NCBI GenBank assembly: GCA_963754535.1
Contig: CAVWGG010000008.1
Coordinates: 62,001-126,000, forward strand
Direction of reading: 5' to 3'
Length of the DNA: 64,000 bases
Source of the DNA: RPQJ01 sp963754535
GTDB lineage: Bacteria > Pseudomonadota > Gammaproteobacteria > Steroidobacterales > Steroidobacteraceae
Shown: piece after piece, positions 8,159 through 17,307 of the stretch
How the letters are laid out: every line of letters starts with the position of its first letter
How positions within the stretch are numbered: the first letter of the stretch is position 1
The notes under the pieces: model-generated
What the model was told of the DNA's origin: nothing
The model's input: the letters and a program-made list of their open reading frames with translations, nothing else
Databases searched by the model: none
Made by a program: the position numbers and the translations under genes

Positions 8159-8665
8159 TCAGGTACTCGACTCGGCGATGTCGTCGACGACCTGTCGCCC
8201 GGTTTCGACGTAGCCTCGCAACACAGAGGCCATTTCCACGCCCACTGGAATCAGCCTGGACCCTTTCCACCACGACTCGTCCTGCATCTGCGCAGCCTGC
8301 GCGAGCATGACGGCGAAGCCGACGATGACGGCGCCGCGGACCAGGCCGAACACACCGCCCAGGATGCGATCGAGGCCGAGCGTGAGCCCCGAGCGCTGCA
8401 CGAGGTAACCGAGCAGGCTGCCGATGATCCAGGCCGCCAGCACCGCGGCCAGCAGCAGGATGATCCGGGCCACCCAGACCTGGAGTTCGGTGCCTGCAAG
8501 CGCGCCGCCGAGGTAGGGCTGCACGACGGGCGCGTAGCGCCACGCAAGCCACAGGCCGACCAGCCATCCAAGCAGCGCCACGGATTCGCGGAGGAAACCC
8601 CGGATCGCTCCGAACAGCATGGAAATCAGGACGATAGCGATCAGGCTGTAGTCGACGGGCGTCAT
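8159..8665 (-). CDS. cvpA: CvpA family inner-membrane protein
   Basis: 168-residue membrane protein with about four hydrophobic segments: near residues 5-25, 30-48, 62-90 and 100-125. The family blocks GFLRESVALLGWLVGLWLAW and LDRILGGVFGLVRGA are visible. CvpA was named for colicin V production in E. coli; its biochemical role is still unclear, though the family is linked to envelope and bile-salt tolerance. The position immediately upstream of purF is conserved across Gammaproteobacteria and supports the call. Confidence 0.9.
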   Translation of the reverse strand: MTPVDYSLIAIVLISMLFGAIRGFLRESVALLGWLVGLWLAWRYAPVVQPYLGGALAGTELQVWVARIILLLAAVLAAWIIGSLLGYLVQRSGLTLGLDRILGGVFGLVRGAVIVGFAVMLAQAAQMQDESWWKGSRLIPVGVEMASVLRGYVETGRQVVDDIAESST

Positions 8666-8723
8666 GCGGCCGAGAGCGTCCTGCGTACTGAAATGAGGGG
8701 GCGAATTCTACCAGAGGGGGGCA

Positions 8724-9371
8724 TCAGCCGCCGGAGACGACGGACACCGGCAGGCCACGGGCCTTGAGCTTCGCCGCGAGTTGATCCGCGGCGGCCCGAT
8801 CGGGGGCGGGGCCTACACGGACCCGGTGCAACGTCTTGCCCGACTTGGACAGCGGCGCGATGTACGCCGGCAGGCCGTCGGCCTTCAGGTCATTCACGAG
8901 CTTGCGGGCGGCGGCATCCGAACCAAATGCGCCGACCTGCACCGAGTAGCCGCCCTTGCTGGGCGCTGCTGCCGGCGCCTGGACCGGCTTTGGCGCAGGC
9001 GTGGGGGCGGGCCTGGGCGTGGCGATCGGAACCGCCTCTGGCGGCGGCGTTTCCTCAGTCGGCGCGGACTCGTCCGCCGTCGTGGCTGTCGTGGTCGCAG
9101 GTGCCGGTTCAGGTGCCGGTGTCGCTACGGTCGGCAACGCCTGCGGCATCGTGGGCGCCGGCGCCGTATCGGGGCGGGGTTCGAGTTTGGCGCCCGCAGC
9201 CACGGCTCCGCCGAGGTCGATGGTGACGGTGCGGGTGCCCTTCGGGCTCCCCGGCGTCGCAGCGCCGGGCGCTGGATGCTTCGGACCCGACAGCAATTCG
9301 GGGACCAGGGCGACCGCCAGCACTACGAGGATGCCTGCGCCGATCAGCCTGGCCTTCAGTGGTTCTTCCAT
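8724..9371 (-). CDS. dedD: SPOR-domain cell-division protein, DedD type
   Basis: 215-residue bitopic membrane protein. A short cytoplasmic N-terminus (MEEPLKARLIGA) leads into one transmembrane helix (near residues 8-26), then a long Ala/Pro/Thr-rich linker (about 40-135), then a SPOR domain (about 138-213: GGYSVQVGAFGSDAAARKL through RVRVGPAPDR). SPOR domains bind denuded septal glycan, so the protein should act at the division site from the periplasmic side. The ATG at 9371 is chosen because it gives the typical short N-terminus; reading further upstream only continues into the 3' part of folC in another frame. It sits in the conserved folC-dedD-cvpA order. Confidence 0.88.
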   Translation of the reverse strand: MEEPLKARLIGAGILVVLAVALVPELLSGPKHPAPGAATPGSPKGTRTVTIDLGGAVAAGAKLEPRPDTAPAPTMPQALPTVATPAPEPAPATTTATTADESAPTEETPPPEAVPIATPRPAPTPAPKPVQAPAAAPSKGGYSVQVGAFGSDAAARKLVNDLKADGLPAYIAPLSKSGKTLHRVRVGPAPDRAAADQLAAKLKARGLPVSVVSGG

Positions 9372-9381
9372 TGCGCGCGGA

Positions 9382-10671
9382 TTATAGGGGAATGCGTAAG
9401 GCCGCGAGCGCCGGACCGACGGTGTGGAACGAGCCGAACACGACGATTCGGTCGCCCGGCCGCGCAACCTCGGCGGCGCGCTGCATCGCCTCGGGCACCG
9501 CGCCTGCGGGCTGCAGCGCGACGCCCACGGTCCCTGCCCTGCGCTGGAGCTCAACGGCGTCGATCGCACGCGGGCCCTCCGGACTCGCCGCGAACCACTG
9601 ATCGACCGACTTGCGCAGGGTGTCGATGACGGCGGGCACGTCCTTGTCGCCGAGCATGCCGCAGACGGCAAGCGTGCGACCGGTCACTGGCAGCGCGCGC
9701 AGGTTGGCGGCCAGCGTCGCTGCCGCAGCCGGGTTGTGGGCGACGTCCAGCACCCACTCGAAGCCGCGCACATCCGGGACGCGCTGGAAGCGTCCGGGTA
9801 ATCGGGCGGACTGCAGGCCCCGGACGATGGCCTCACGCGACAACGGCAGGCGGTCGCGCAACGGGTGCAGCGCCATCAGCGCGGTCGCGGCATTCGCGAT
9901 CTGGATCGGTCCCGGCAGCGACGGCAATGGCAGTGCCGCCATCGCCACCCGGTCACCGATGGTGAAATCCCAGCCTGCCGCGCCGGCCGCGCGGCCGTCG
10001 AAATCGGTGCCCCGCACCTGCAGCAGCGCGCCGATTTCGTGGGCGCTGGAGCGCACGGACTGCGGCGGTTCGGGGGTGCCGAACACGGCCGGACGCCCGG
10101 CGCGGAAAATACCGGCCTTTTCGCGCCCGATGGACTCGAGGTCGGGGCCGAGCCAGTCCATGTGATCGAGGCCGATCGAGACGACGACCGCGACGTCGGG
10201 ATCGACGACATTGACGGAGTCGAGCCGGCCGCCGAGGCCGACCTCGAGCACCATGACGTCGGGCGTCGCCGTCTCGAAGACCAGCAACGCAGCGAGCGTG
10301 TTGAATTCGAAGAACGTCAGCGAGTCGGGTCCGAGCGCATCGGCGCCGCGCTCGAAGGCCGCGATCAGCGAAGCCTCGGACACCATCGCTCCGTCGATAC
10401 GGATGCGCTCACGATAGTCGACGAGGTGCGGCGACGTGAAGGTTGCAACGCGATAGCCGTTCGCACGCAGCACCGCATCGAGCAGCGCGACGCAGGAGCC
10501 CTTGCCGTTGGTGCCGCCCACGGTGATGACGGGCACGCGCGGCCTGGCCCAGCCAGTGCGCGCGAGGACGCTGGAGATTCGCTGCAGGCCGAGTTCGATC
10601 GTCGCGGGATGCAGTCGCTGCTGCCAGTCGAGCCAGCCGTCGAGACGCTCGAAGCGCGGTCCAGCAGGCAT
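9382..10671 (-). CDS. folC: Bifunctional folylpolyglutamate/dihydrofolate synthase
   Basis: Adds glutamate to dihydropteroate and extends the glutamate tail of folates. The 429-residue Mur-ligase-like protein shows the P-loop VGGTNGKGS near 50-58, TSPHLVDYRERI, the block FFEFNTLAALLVF, the GLGGRLDSVN loop and DVAHNP in the C-terminal domain. The ATG at 10671 begins MPAGPRFERLDGWLDWQQRLHP, a typical FolC N-terminus, 11 bp after the accD stop. A longer in-frame reading through accD is spurious. The genes accD, folC and dedD form a tight run and are probably one transcript. Confidence 0.93.
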   Translation of the reverse strand: MPAGPRFERLDGWLDWQQRLHPATIELGLQRISSVLARTGWARPRVPVITVGGTNGKGSCVALLDAVLRANGYRVATFTSPHLVDYRERIRIDGAMVSEASLIAAFERGADALGPDSLTFFEFNTLAALLVFETATPDVMVLEVGLGGRLDSVNVVDPDVAVVVSIGLDHMDWLGPDLESIGREKAGIFRAGRPAVFGTPEPPQSVRSSAHEIGALLQVRGTDFDGRAAGAAGWDFTIGDRVAMAALPLPSLPGPIQIANAATALMALHPLRDRLPLSREAIVRGLQSARLPGRFQRVPDVRGFEWVLDVAHNPAAAATLAANLRALPVTGRTLAVCGMLGDKDVPAVIDTLRKSVDQWFAASPEGPRAIDAVELQRRAGTVGVALQPAGAVPEAMQRAAEVARPGDRIVVFGSFHTVGPALAALRIPL

Positions 10672-10682
10672 CGCAGGGTCGG

Positions 10683-11570
10683 TCAGGACGACGGGTTCGT
10701 TTCGTCCGGGCGCGCGAGCGGCGGCCGCCCGAGCATCATCGCGAGCAGCGTCGCGATGCGGTCCCGCAGGTCGCGACGGTCGACGATCAGGTCGATCGCG
10801 CCGTGCTCGAGCAGGAACTCGCTGCGCTGGAAACCTTCCGGCAGCGTCTCGCGCACGGTCTGCTCGATGACGCGGGGGCCGGCAAAACCGATCAGCGCGC
10901 GCGGCTCGGCGATATTGAGGTCGCCCAGCATCGCGAGGCTCGCCGACACGCCGCCCGTGGTGGGGTCGGTCAGGACGGAGACGTACGGCAGCCTGGCCTG
11001 CGCCATGCGCGACAGCACGGCGCTCGTCTTGCTCATCTGCAGCAGCGACAGCAGGCCTTCCTGCATGCGGGCGCCGCCGCTCGACGAGAAACAGATCAGC
11101 GGCAGGTTGTTGGCGAGGCAGTATTCGGCGCCGCGCGTGAAGCGCTCGCCGACCACCGAACCCATCGAGCCGCCGAGGAAGCGGAATTCGAACGCGCACG
11201 CGACGACGTCGATGCCCTGCAGTGCGCCGGCCATCACGATCATCGCGTCCTTCTCGCCCACCGTCTTCTGCGCGGCGGTCAGGCGGTCGCGGTATTTCTT
11301 GCTGTCGCGGAACTTGAGCGGATCTTCGGGCTCGACTTCGTTCGCGAGCTCGCGTCCGGTGCCTTCGTCGAGGAAACCCATGAGCCGGTCACGCGCCTCG
11401 ATGCGCATGTGGTGGCTGCACTTCGGGCACACCTGCAGGTTGCGCTCGAGCTCGGCGCGATAAAGCACCGCGTCGCATGCCGGGCACTTGATCCACAGGC
11501 CTTCGGGGACGGACCGCGAGCGGCGTTCCGTCTTGATGCGCGAGGGGATGATCTTTTCGAACCAGGTCAC
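10683..11570 (-). CDS. accD: Acetyl-CoA carboxylase carboxyltransferase subunit beta
   Basis: Beta half of the carboxyltransferase that moves CO2 from biotin to acetyl-CoA, giving malonyl-CoA for fatty acid synthesis. The 295-residue protein has the N-terminal zinc ribbon with Cys29, Cys32, Cys48 and Cys51 and the crotonase-like core (CFSSSGGARMQEG, LTDPTTGGVSAS, GFAGPRVIEQT). The partner accA is not in the window. The start overlaps the truA stop by 4 bp. In many relatives trpF, and sometimes trpB and trpA, lie between truA and accD; they are absent here. Confidence 0.97.
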   Translation of the reverse strand: MTWFEKIIPSRIKTERRSRSVPEGLWIKCPACDAVLYRAELERNLQVCPKCSHHMRIEARDRLMGFLDEGTGRELANEVEPEDPLKFRDSKKYRDRLTAAQKTVGEKDAMIVMAGALQGIDVVACAFEFRFLGGSMGSVVGERFTRGAEYCLANNLPLICFSSSGGARMQEGLLSLLQMSKTSAVLSRMAQARLPYVSVLTDPTTGGVSASLAMLGDLNIAEPRALIGFAGPRVIEQTVRETLPEGFQRSEFLLEHGAIDLIVDRRDLRDRIATLLAMMLGRPPLARPDETNPSS

Positions 11571-12361
11571 GACGCGGCTCCCGTGGGCGGACGCCGGAGT
11601 TTACCCGAAGGCAGCCCGTATCCGGCGGGGTAGTCGGCCCCGACGAAATACAACCCTTCCGGCGGCGCCGTGGGCCCGGCCTCGCACCGGTCGCGCCCCT
11701 GCAGGACCGCCGACAGCCACCCGACCGTGCGCTCGCCGCGGCCAACCAGTATCAGGCTGCCCGCGATGTTGCGAACCATGTGATGCAGGAAGGCGTTGGC
11801 CCGCACCCGGATGTCCACGTAAGGCCCGTCGCGGACGACCGACAGCTCCATGAGCTTGCGCACGGGGGTCGGCGACTGGCATTCGGACGCGCGGAACGCA
11901 GAAAAGTCGTGGTGTCCGATCAGCGCCTGTGCCGCTTCGTGCATGCGCTCGGCATCGAGCTCGTGGCGGATCCAGCAGACGCGCTGGCGCTCGAGCGCCG
12001 GACGCACGCGCCGATCGAGCACGCGGTACAGGTAACGCCGCGCCGTTGCCTGGTGGCGCGCGTGGAAATCGTCGGGCACGACGTGCGCCCAGAGCACGGC
12101 AATCTCGGCCGCGACGTTGGCGTTGGTGCCCAGCACCCAGGCTTGCAGAGGCCGCCCTGCCGTGGTGTCGAAATGCGCCACCATCTCGAGCGCGTGCACG
12201 CCCGCATCGGTGCGGCCGGCAGCCGTGAGCTCGACGGGGTGGTCCGCGACCTGCGACAGCGCGCGCTGCAGGTCACCCTGCACGCTGCGCGCGTGCGACT
12301 GGAACTGCCAGCCGGCGAACGCCGAGCCGTCGTACTCGATGCCGAGCGCGAGACGCGGCAT
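11567..12361 (-). CDS. truA: tRNA pseudouridine(38-40) synthase
   Basis: Isomerises uridines 38-40 in the anticodon arm of many tRNAs. The 264-residue protein carries the catalytic block GRTDAGVHA (49-57), with nucleophile Asp52, together with YDGSAFAGWQFQ at the N-terminus and FLHHMVRNIAGSL in the C-terminal half. Length and motif order are standard for TruA. It sits 11 bp downstream of the fimV stop, as in Pseudomonas and Xanthomonas relatives, and overlaps accD by 4 bp. Confidence 0.96.
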   Translation of the reverse strand: MPRLALGIEYDGSAFAGWQFQSHARSVQGDLQRALSQVADHPVELTAAGRTDAGVHALEMVAHFDTTAGRPLQAWVLGTNANVAAEIAVLWAHVVPDDFHARHQATARRYLYRVLDRRVRPALERQRVCWIRHELDAERMHEAAQALIGHHDFSAFRASECQSPTPVRKLMELSVVRDGPYVDIRVRANAFLHHMVRNIAGSLILVGRGERTVGWLSAVLQGRDRCEAGPTAPPEGLYFVGADYPAGYGLPSGKLRRPPTGAAS

Positions 12362-12372
12362 CCGCCTGCCCG

Positions 12373-15030
12373 CTAGGGCAGGCTGGCGATCAGCCGCTCA
12401 GCTTCCTGGCGCTGTGTCGGATTGCCTTCCTGCAACACCTCGTCGAGGATGCTGCGGGCGCCTTCCGGATCGCCCATGTCCATGTACGCCCGGGCAAGGT
12501 CCAGCTTGGTGCCGACTTCGCTCATGGTCGCCGGCTCGCCGCCCAGGTCGTAGTCGACGTTGGCCGCCAGGCTTGCGTGGAACGCCGTCGAGTCGAGCGC
12601 AGGCATCTCACCTGTCGCGTCGAGGGCAGACAACTCACGTGTCGCGTCGAGGGCAGGCAGCTCACCCGTCGCGCCGGACAGGTCGACGATGCCGTCGAGC
12701 GACTCGTCGCCTGGCAGCATCGCCGTGTCGTCGACCATGCGCATCAGTGCCGTCGAGTTGAGCAGGTCGGTATTGTCGTCCTCGAGCAGTTCCTTGCCGC
12801 CGCCGATCATCGTGGTTTCGACGGTGTCGCTGCTGGCACGCTTGCGCGCGTCGCTCGCCTCGCTTGCGTCGAGGTATTCGAGCGCACGCAGCGAATCGAG
12901 ATCAAGGCCGAGACGATCGACCGTGAGTTCCTGCGTGTCGCCGGTCGTATCGCTGCCCTTGGTGATTCTCGGCATCTCGATCGTCGGCAGCACGACGGAT
13001 TCGTCCTGGCCGCGGACCTGCTCGTCGAGGATGAAGTCGATGCCCGAACGATCGATCGACGCCGTCCCGGTCTCGCTCTCCGTCAGGTCCATGTCGGGAC
13101 CCGCCGAATCACCGGCCGGAATCGTCAGGTCGAGCGTGCCGGGCGATCCGTGCAGTTCCATGTCGAGGGAGTCGGACGCCGACGCGCTCGGACTGCCGGC
13201 GAACATGGCGTCGCCCGGCGCAATCTGCTTGCCCATGATCAGGACCTTGTCCCATTCACCGGCAGGGCCTTCCGAACGGGTCTCGTTGAGGTCGCGGGCC
13301 AGCTCCAGGAAGCGGTCCTTGTTGCCCCAGACGAAATAGATCTCGAGCAGCTTCAGCTTGAGGTCGCGGCGCTGTGGCTCGCGCTTCATTGCAAGCTGCA
13401 CGAGGTCGGCCGCCTGGTCGTACAGGCCGTACGCCATGTGGAAGTCGGCCTCGGCCAGCGGATCACCCGATTCCATGCTCGCCGGGCCGTCGCCCGACAG
13501 CGTGTCCTCGACCGTGACGACCTTGCGGGTTGGCTCCGGTGTGCGCGCGGCCGCCGTAGAAGCTGCAACGACCGCGCCGCCACCGGCGCGCTCTTCGACG
13601 AGGATGTCCGTGTCGCGCGAGCGCGGCGTGAACTTCGGCGTGGAACCACGCATGTCGCGCGAACCGAGCGCCTCTTCGAGCGAATCTTCCGCACTGCCAC
13701 GATCACGGCGCAGGCGCTGGAAAAGCACGAAGCCGAGGCCCGCGGCCAACAGGCCGAGCAGCACCCACCAGTAGTCGGTGACGCGCTCGAGCAGGCTCGG
13801 CTGCGGCGCCTCGACGACTTCTTTCTTCGGCTTCTTCGGCTTGTCCTGCTGCGCTGGCTCGGCGGTTGCCGCGGCTTCGGGCGCAGCTTCCGCAACCGTT
13901 GCACCCGGCTCGGTCGGCGTGGTGCCGGTAACGGCTGTTCCATCGGCAGGCACGGCAGCCCCGCCCTGCAGCGTGGCGAGTTCGGCGTTGCGCACTTCGA
14001 GCAGGCGCTTGGCTTCGGCAAGTTCGCCCTCGAGCTGCCTGACGCGCATTTCGAGGTCGCCCGACGCAGCCGCCGTTGTCGTCACTCCCGGCTGCGCAGC
14101 CGCCGGCGCGGTGGACGTCGAGGTCGACGGCGCAGTCGTGCCCTGCTCAGGCGTTACCAGGCGCAGCCTGCCGGCGTCGCTGGCCGCGGCCGTCCCTGCA
14201 GCACTCGTGCCGTTGCGCCAGGCATCGTACTGCCGCGCCACTTCGGCCGACGCTTCACTCGCGGACACGGCGCTGATCTGGCTCGCGTCAGGAATACGCA
14301 GCGTGCTGCCCGCGCGCAGGACGTTGATGTTGCCGTCGAATGCCTGCGGATTGTTCTGGAAGATCGACACCATCGCCCGATTGACGTTCGAGCGTGAGCC
14401 AGGGTTCGCGGCACTCGCGATTTCCCACAGCGTGTCATTGTTGCGCACGCGGTACGTGCTGCCCGGCTCGATGCTCGGGGCTGCCGCAGGAGCGACCGCG
14501 CTGCCGGCGTCCGGGGAACGGACGGATTCAGTCGTCGTGGCGGCGACTGGCGCCGACGCGCGAGTGCTGGTGGCGCCACCCGAACTGACTCGAGGGGCAG
14601 CCGCGACCGGCTCACTGGCAGCCGGGCCCGGCGCATAGACCGGCGGGTCGAGCAGGACGGTGTATTCACGGAGCAGCCGCCCGCGCGGCCAGCTTGCCTC
14701 GACCAGCAGCGTCACGAAGGGTTCGGTAACCGGCCGGGGGGAGGTGACGCGCAGGATGTCCCTGCCCCCGGAACCCTTGGCGACCCGGAAGTTGAAGTCG
14801 GCCAGGTAGGCCGGACGGTCGAGACCGTAGCGGACGAAGGTGTCGTTGGTGGCCAGCGCCGCACGCAGCGCGCCGAGATCCTCCTGCGTCGCCGAGACCA
14901 ACTCGATTTCGGCGTCAAAGGGCTGATTCAGCGCGGAATTCAGCTTGATCTCGCCCAGGCCGAGCGCATACAGGGCGCCCGGGGCCATCAACGCGCTCAT
15001 GAGAAGGACGCGGCGTATAGCAGTCTTCAT
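12373..15030 (-). CDS. fimV: FimV-like type IV pilus / polar hub protein
   Basis: Large peptidoglycan-anchored inner-membrane protein needed for type IV pilus assembly and polar organisation in Pseudomonas. The 885-residue product has a signal peptide (MKTAIRRVLLMSALMAPG), the FimV N-terminal domain (LGEIKLNSALNQPFDAEIEL), a LysM domain (YRVRNNDTLWEIASAANP), a coiled-coil stretch (about residues 330-365), one transmembrane helix (WWVLLGLLAAGLGFVLFQ) and an acidic cytoplasmic part. It ends with the TPR-like FimV C-terminal domain (TKLDLARAYMDMGDPEGA). The start at 15030 is set by the signal peptide; a 27-codon extension upstream is rejected. The FimX-like protein at 24.4 kb fits the same pilus system. 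Confidence 0.92.
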   Translation of the reverse strand: MKTAIRRVLLMSALMAPGALYALGLGEIKLNSALNQPFDAEIELVSATQEDLGALRAALATNDTFVRYGLDRPAYLADFNFRVAKGSGGRDILRVTSPRPVTEPFVTLLVEASWPRGRLLREYTVLLDPPVYAPGPAASEPVAAAPRVSSGGATSTRASAPVAATTTESVRSPDAGSAVAPAAAPSIEPGSTYRVRNNDTLWEIASAANPGSRSNVNRAMVSIFQNNPQAFDGNINVLRAGSTLRIPDASQISAVSASEASAEVARQYDAWRNGTSAAGTAAASDAGRLRLVTPEQGTTAPSTSTSTAPAAAQPGVTTTAAASGDLEMRVRQLEGELAEAKRLLEVRNAELATLQGGAAVPADGTAVTGTTPTEPGATVAEAAPEAAATAEPAQQDKPKKPKKEVVEAPQPSLLERVTDYWWVLLGLLAAGLGFVLFQRLRRDRGSAEDSLEEALGSRDMRGSTPKFTPRSRDTDILVEERAGGGAVVAASTAAARTPEPTRKVVTVEDTLSGDGPASMESGDPLAEADFHMAYGLYDQAADLVQLAMKREPQRRDLKLKLLEIYFVWGNKDRFLELARDLNETRSEGPAGEWDKVLIMGKQIAPGDAMFAGSPSASASDSLDMELHGSPGTLDLTIPAGDSAGPDMDLTESETGTASIDRSGIDFILDEQVRGQDESVVLPTIEMPRITKGSDTTGDTQELTVDRLGLDLDSLRALEYLDASEASDARKRASSDTVETTMIGGGKELLEDDNTDLLNSTALMRMVDDTAMLPGDESLDGIVDLSGATGELPALDATRELSALDATGEMPALDSTAFHASLAANVDYDLGGEPATMSEVGTKLDLARAYMDMGDPEGARSILDEVLQEGNPTQRQEAERLIASLP
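12587..12667. repeat. Three 27-bp tandem repeats inside fimV
   Basis: Three consecutive 27-bp units (12587-12613, 12614-12640, 12641-12667) keep the frame and encode nine-residue repeats of the form ATGELPALD / ATRELSALD / ATGEMPALD just before the FimV C-terminal domain. The last two DNA units are nearly identical (GTCGCGTCGAGGGCAG start), which implies recent slippage. Copy number is likely to vary between strains. Confidence 0.85.
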
Positions 15031-15248
15031 CGAGTCTCCCACCGATCGCGAATCTTGGCTCGGTCGCGGCAGTGCGCCGCGGGTCCGTTGGGTTCGCGAA
15101 TCGACAACCAATTAAACATAACTATAGCCCACGGCCCCATCCGCACCCAACAAGACCGCGGCTGCAGGCGCCTTTGTAGCCCTTTGGGCCGGCAAATGCA
15201 GGACATGCTCCACACTTCCGCGGCATGCCCGACGGGGCTACCTGGAAG

Positions 15249-16334
15249 TCAGGCGATCACCGGCGTGTGCGAACGGACTTCGGCGTTCTGGGCCCGATGC
15301 CGCAGGTAATGATCCGCCAACACCAGCGCGAGCATCGCCTCCGCAATCGGCACCGCACGGATGCCGACGCAGGGGTCGTGACGGCCCGTGGTGACGACCT
15401 CGACCGGTTGCCCCGCCACGTCGATCGAGCGGCCCGGCTTGACGATGCTCGAGGTCGGCTTGATCGCCATGCTGACCAACACGTCCTGACCCGACGAGAT
15501 GCCGCCCAGCGTGCCGCCTGCCTCGTTCGAAAGGAATCCCTGCGGGGTCATTTCGTCGCGGTGCTGCGATCCACGCTGCTCGACAGCGGCGAAGCCTGCG
15601 CCGATCTCCACTCCCTTGACGGCATTGATGCTCATCATCGCATGCGCGAGATCGGCATCCAAGCGATCGAACACGGGTTCGCCGAGGCCCGGAGGAACTC
15701 CGGTAGCCACCACATTGACACGGGCCCCGATCGAATCGCCGTCGCGGCGCAGGGCGTCGATCATCGCCTCGAGGTCCGGCACGCGCGCTGGCTCGGCGCA
15801 GAAAAACGGGTTCACGTCGATGGCTGCACGGTCGAGCAGGGCGAGCTTGATCGAGCCCATCTGCGCCAGGTAGCCAAAGATGTCGATGCCCCTGGCCGCG
15901 AGGAATTTGCGCGCAATGGCGCCGGCGGCCACCCGCATCACCGTTTCGCGTGCGGACGAGCGTCCGCCACCGCGATAATCGCGGAGGCCGTACTTCTGCT
16001 GGTACGTGTAATCGGCGTGGCCCGGCCGGAACCGATCCTTGATCTTTTCATAGTCGTACGAGCGCTGGTCGGTGTTCTCGACCAGCAGCCCGATCGGAGT
16101 CCCGGTGGTGAGCCCTTCGAACACGCCCGAAAGGATGCGCACGCGGTCCGGCTCACGACGCTGGCTGGTGTATCTGGACGTGCCCGAGCGGCGACGCTCC
16201 ACGTCACGCTGGATGTCTTCCTCGCTGAGCGGCAGTCCGGGCGGGCAGCCGTCGACGATGCAGCCGAGCGCCGGCCCGTGGCTCTCGCCGAAGGTCGTCA
16301 CCGTGAACAGCGTCCCGAATGTATTGCCCGACAT
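15249..16334 (-). CDS. aroC: Chorismate synthase
   Basis: Last step of the shikimate pathway: EPSP to chorismate, using reduced FMN without net redox change. The 361-residue protein shows the family blocks TTFGESHGPALG (12-23), SRYTSQRREPD, RPGHADYTYQQKYG, GGGRSSARETVMRVAAG and GGISSGQDV near residue 270. Length is standard. It is 2 bp downstream of the prmB stop, the same prmB-aroC pairing as in E. coli. The 218 bp between it and fimV hold an AT-rich patch at about 15108-15125 that could carry the fimV promoter. Confidence 0.97.
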   Translation of the reverse strand: MSGNTFGTLFTVTTFGESHGPALGCIVDGCPPGLPLSEEDIQRDVERRRSGTSRYTSQRREPDRVRILSGVFEGLTTGTPIGLLVENTDQRSYDYEKIKDRFRPGHADYTYQQKYGLRDYRGGGRSSARETVMRVAAGAIARKFLAARGIDIFGYLAQMGSIKLALLDRAAIDVNPFFCAEPARVPDLEAMIDALRRDGDSIGARVNVVATGVPPGLGEPVFDRLDADLAHAMMSINAVKGVEIGAGFAAVEQRGSQHRDEMTPQGFLSNEAGGTLGGISSGQDVLVSMAIKPTSSIVKPGRSIDVAGQPVEVVTTGRHDPCVGIRAVPIAEAMLALVLADHYLRHRAQNAEVRSHTPVIA

Positions 16335-16336
16335 GC

Positions 16337-17275
16337 CTAGCTCGCTCCGGAAAGCTCACGACGGTGCCTGTGGAGGTCGTCCTTCGTCAACAGGAAGACG
16401 CCGCCGCCGCCGTGCTCGAACTCGAGCCACAGGAACGGCACGCGCGGATAGGCCTGCTGCAATCGATCTTCACTGTCACCCACTTCGACCACCAGGACGC
16501 CACCCGGCGCGAGATGCGCGTCGGCGTCGCGCAGGATTCGACGCACTACGTCGAGCCCATCGCTGCCCGCGCGCAAAGCCATGTCCGGCTCGTGCAGGTA
16601 CTCGCGCGGGAGCGCGTCCATTTCCGCGTCGCTGACGTACGGAGGATTCGACACGATCAGGTCGTAGACGGCATCGCCCAGCGGCTCGAACGTATCGCCC
16701 AGGTGCAATCGCAGTCGCGCGCCGACGCCATGACGTTGCACGTTGCGGGCCGCGACTTCGAGCGCATCGGGAGAAAGATCCACGGCATCGACCTGCGCTT
16801 GCGGGAATCGCAGCGCGCACGCGATGGCGATGCAACCCGAACCGGTGCCGAGATCGACCAGACGCTGCACGCGCGCGGGATCGATCCACGGGGCAAAACC
16901 CGCGGCGATCAGTTCGGCGAACGGCGAGCGCGGCACGATCACGCGCTCGTCGACTTCGAACTCGTGCCCGGCGAACCACATGCGACCCATCAGGTAGGCG
17001 ACGGGCACCCGGCGGCGCAGCCGTTGCGCGAACAGGCCGAGCACCTGCTCGACCTGTGCCTTGCCGGGCTTGATCGCGTAAGCCGCCTCGGCATCGGCAT
17101 GGTCGAGCCCGAGCGCATGGAAAACGAGTGCCGCGGCGTCGTCCCGCGCATCGGCTGTGCCGTGCCCGTAGGCCAGGCCGGCGGCATCGAACTCGCGCGC
17201 GCCAAACCGGATCAGCTGCGCGACGGTGGGCGCGGCTGGCGGCCTGCGGCTGAACGGGGTCGGGGTCGTCGGCAT
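16337..17275 (-). CDS. prmB: Ribosomal protein uL3 glutamine N5-methyltransferase
   Basis: Methylates a glutamine of ribosomal protein uL3. The 312-residue class I methyltransferase has the SAM motif DLGTGSGCIAIA and the catalytic SNPPYV. The block RVIVPRSPFAELI separates PrmB from its paralogue PrmC, which has an IPRPDTE-type sequence here. The start at 17275 (MPTTPTPF) is preferred; a longer reading would overlap the divergent sco1 gene. It is adjacent to aroC as in E. coli, and the divergent spacing to sco1 is only 32 bp. Confidence 0.93.
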   Translation of the reverse strand: MPTTPTPFSRRPPAAPTVAQLIRFGAREFDAAGLAYGHGTADARDDAAALVFHALGLDHADAEAAYAIKPGKAQVEQVLGLFAQRLRRRVPVAYLMGRMWFAGHEFEVDERVIVPRSPFAELIAAGFAPWIDPARVQRLVDLGTGSGCIAIACALRFPQAQVDAVDLSPDALEVAARNVQRHGVGARLRLHLGDTFEPLGDAVYDLIVSNPPYVSDAEMDALPREYLHEPDMALRAGSDGLDVVRRILRDADAHLAPGGVLVVEVGDSEDRLQQAYPRVPFLWLEFEHGGGGVFLLTKDDLHRHRRELSGAS

Positions 17276-17294
17276 GGTCGCTGCGGTCCTATGG

Positions 17295-17300
17295 GATAAT
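17295..17300 (+). promoter_or_regulatory. Possible -10 element for sco1
   Basis: GATAAT lies 7 bp before the sco1 ATG in the 32-bp divergent gap with prmB. If used, transcription would begin at or next to the start codon and give a nearly leaderless mRNA. No convincing -35 is seen, so this is tentative. Confidence 0.25.
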
Positions 17301-17307
17301 CGGTGCG

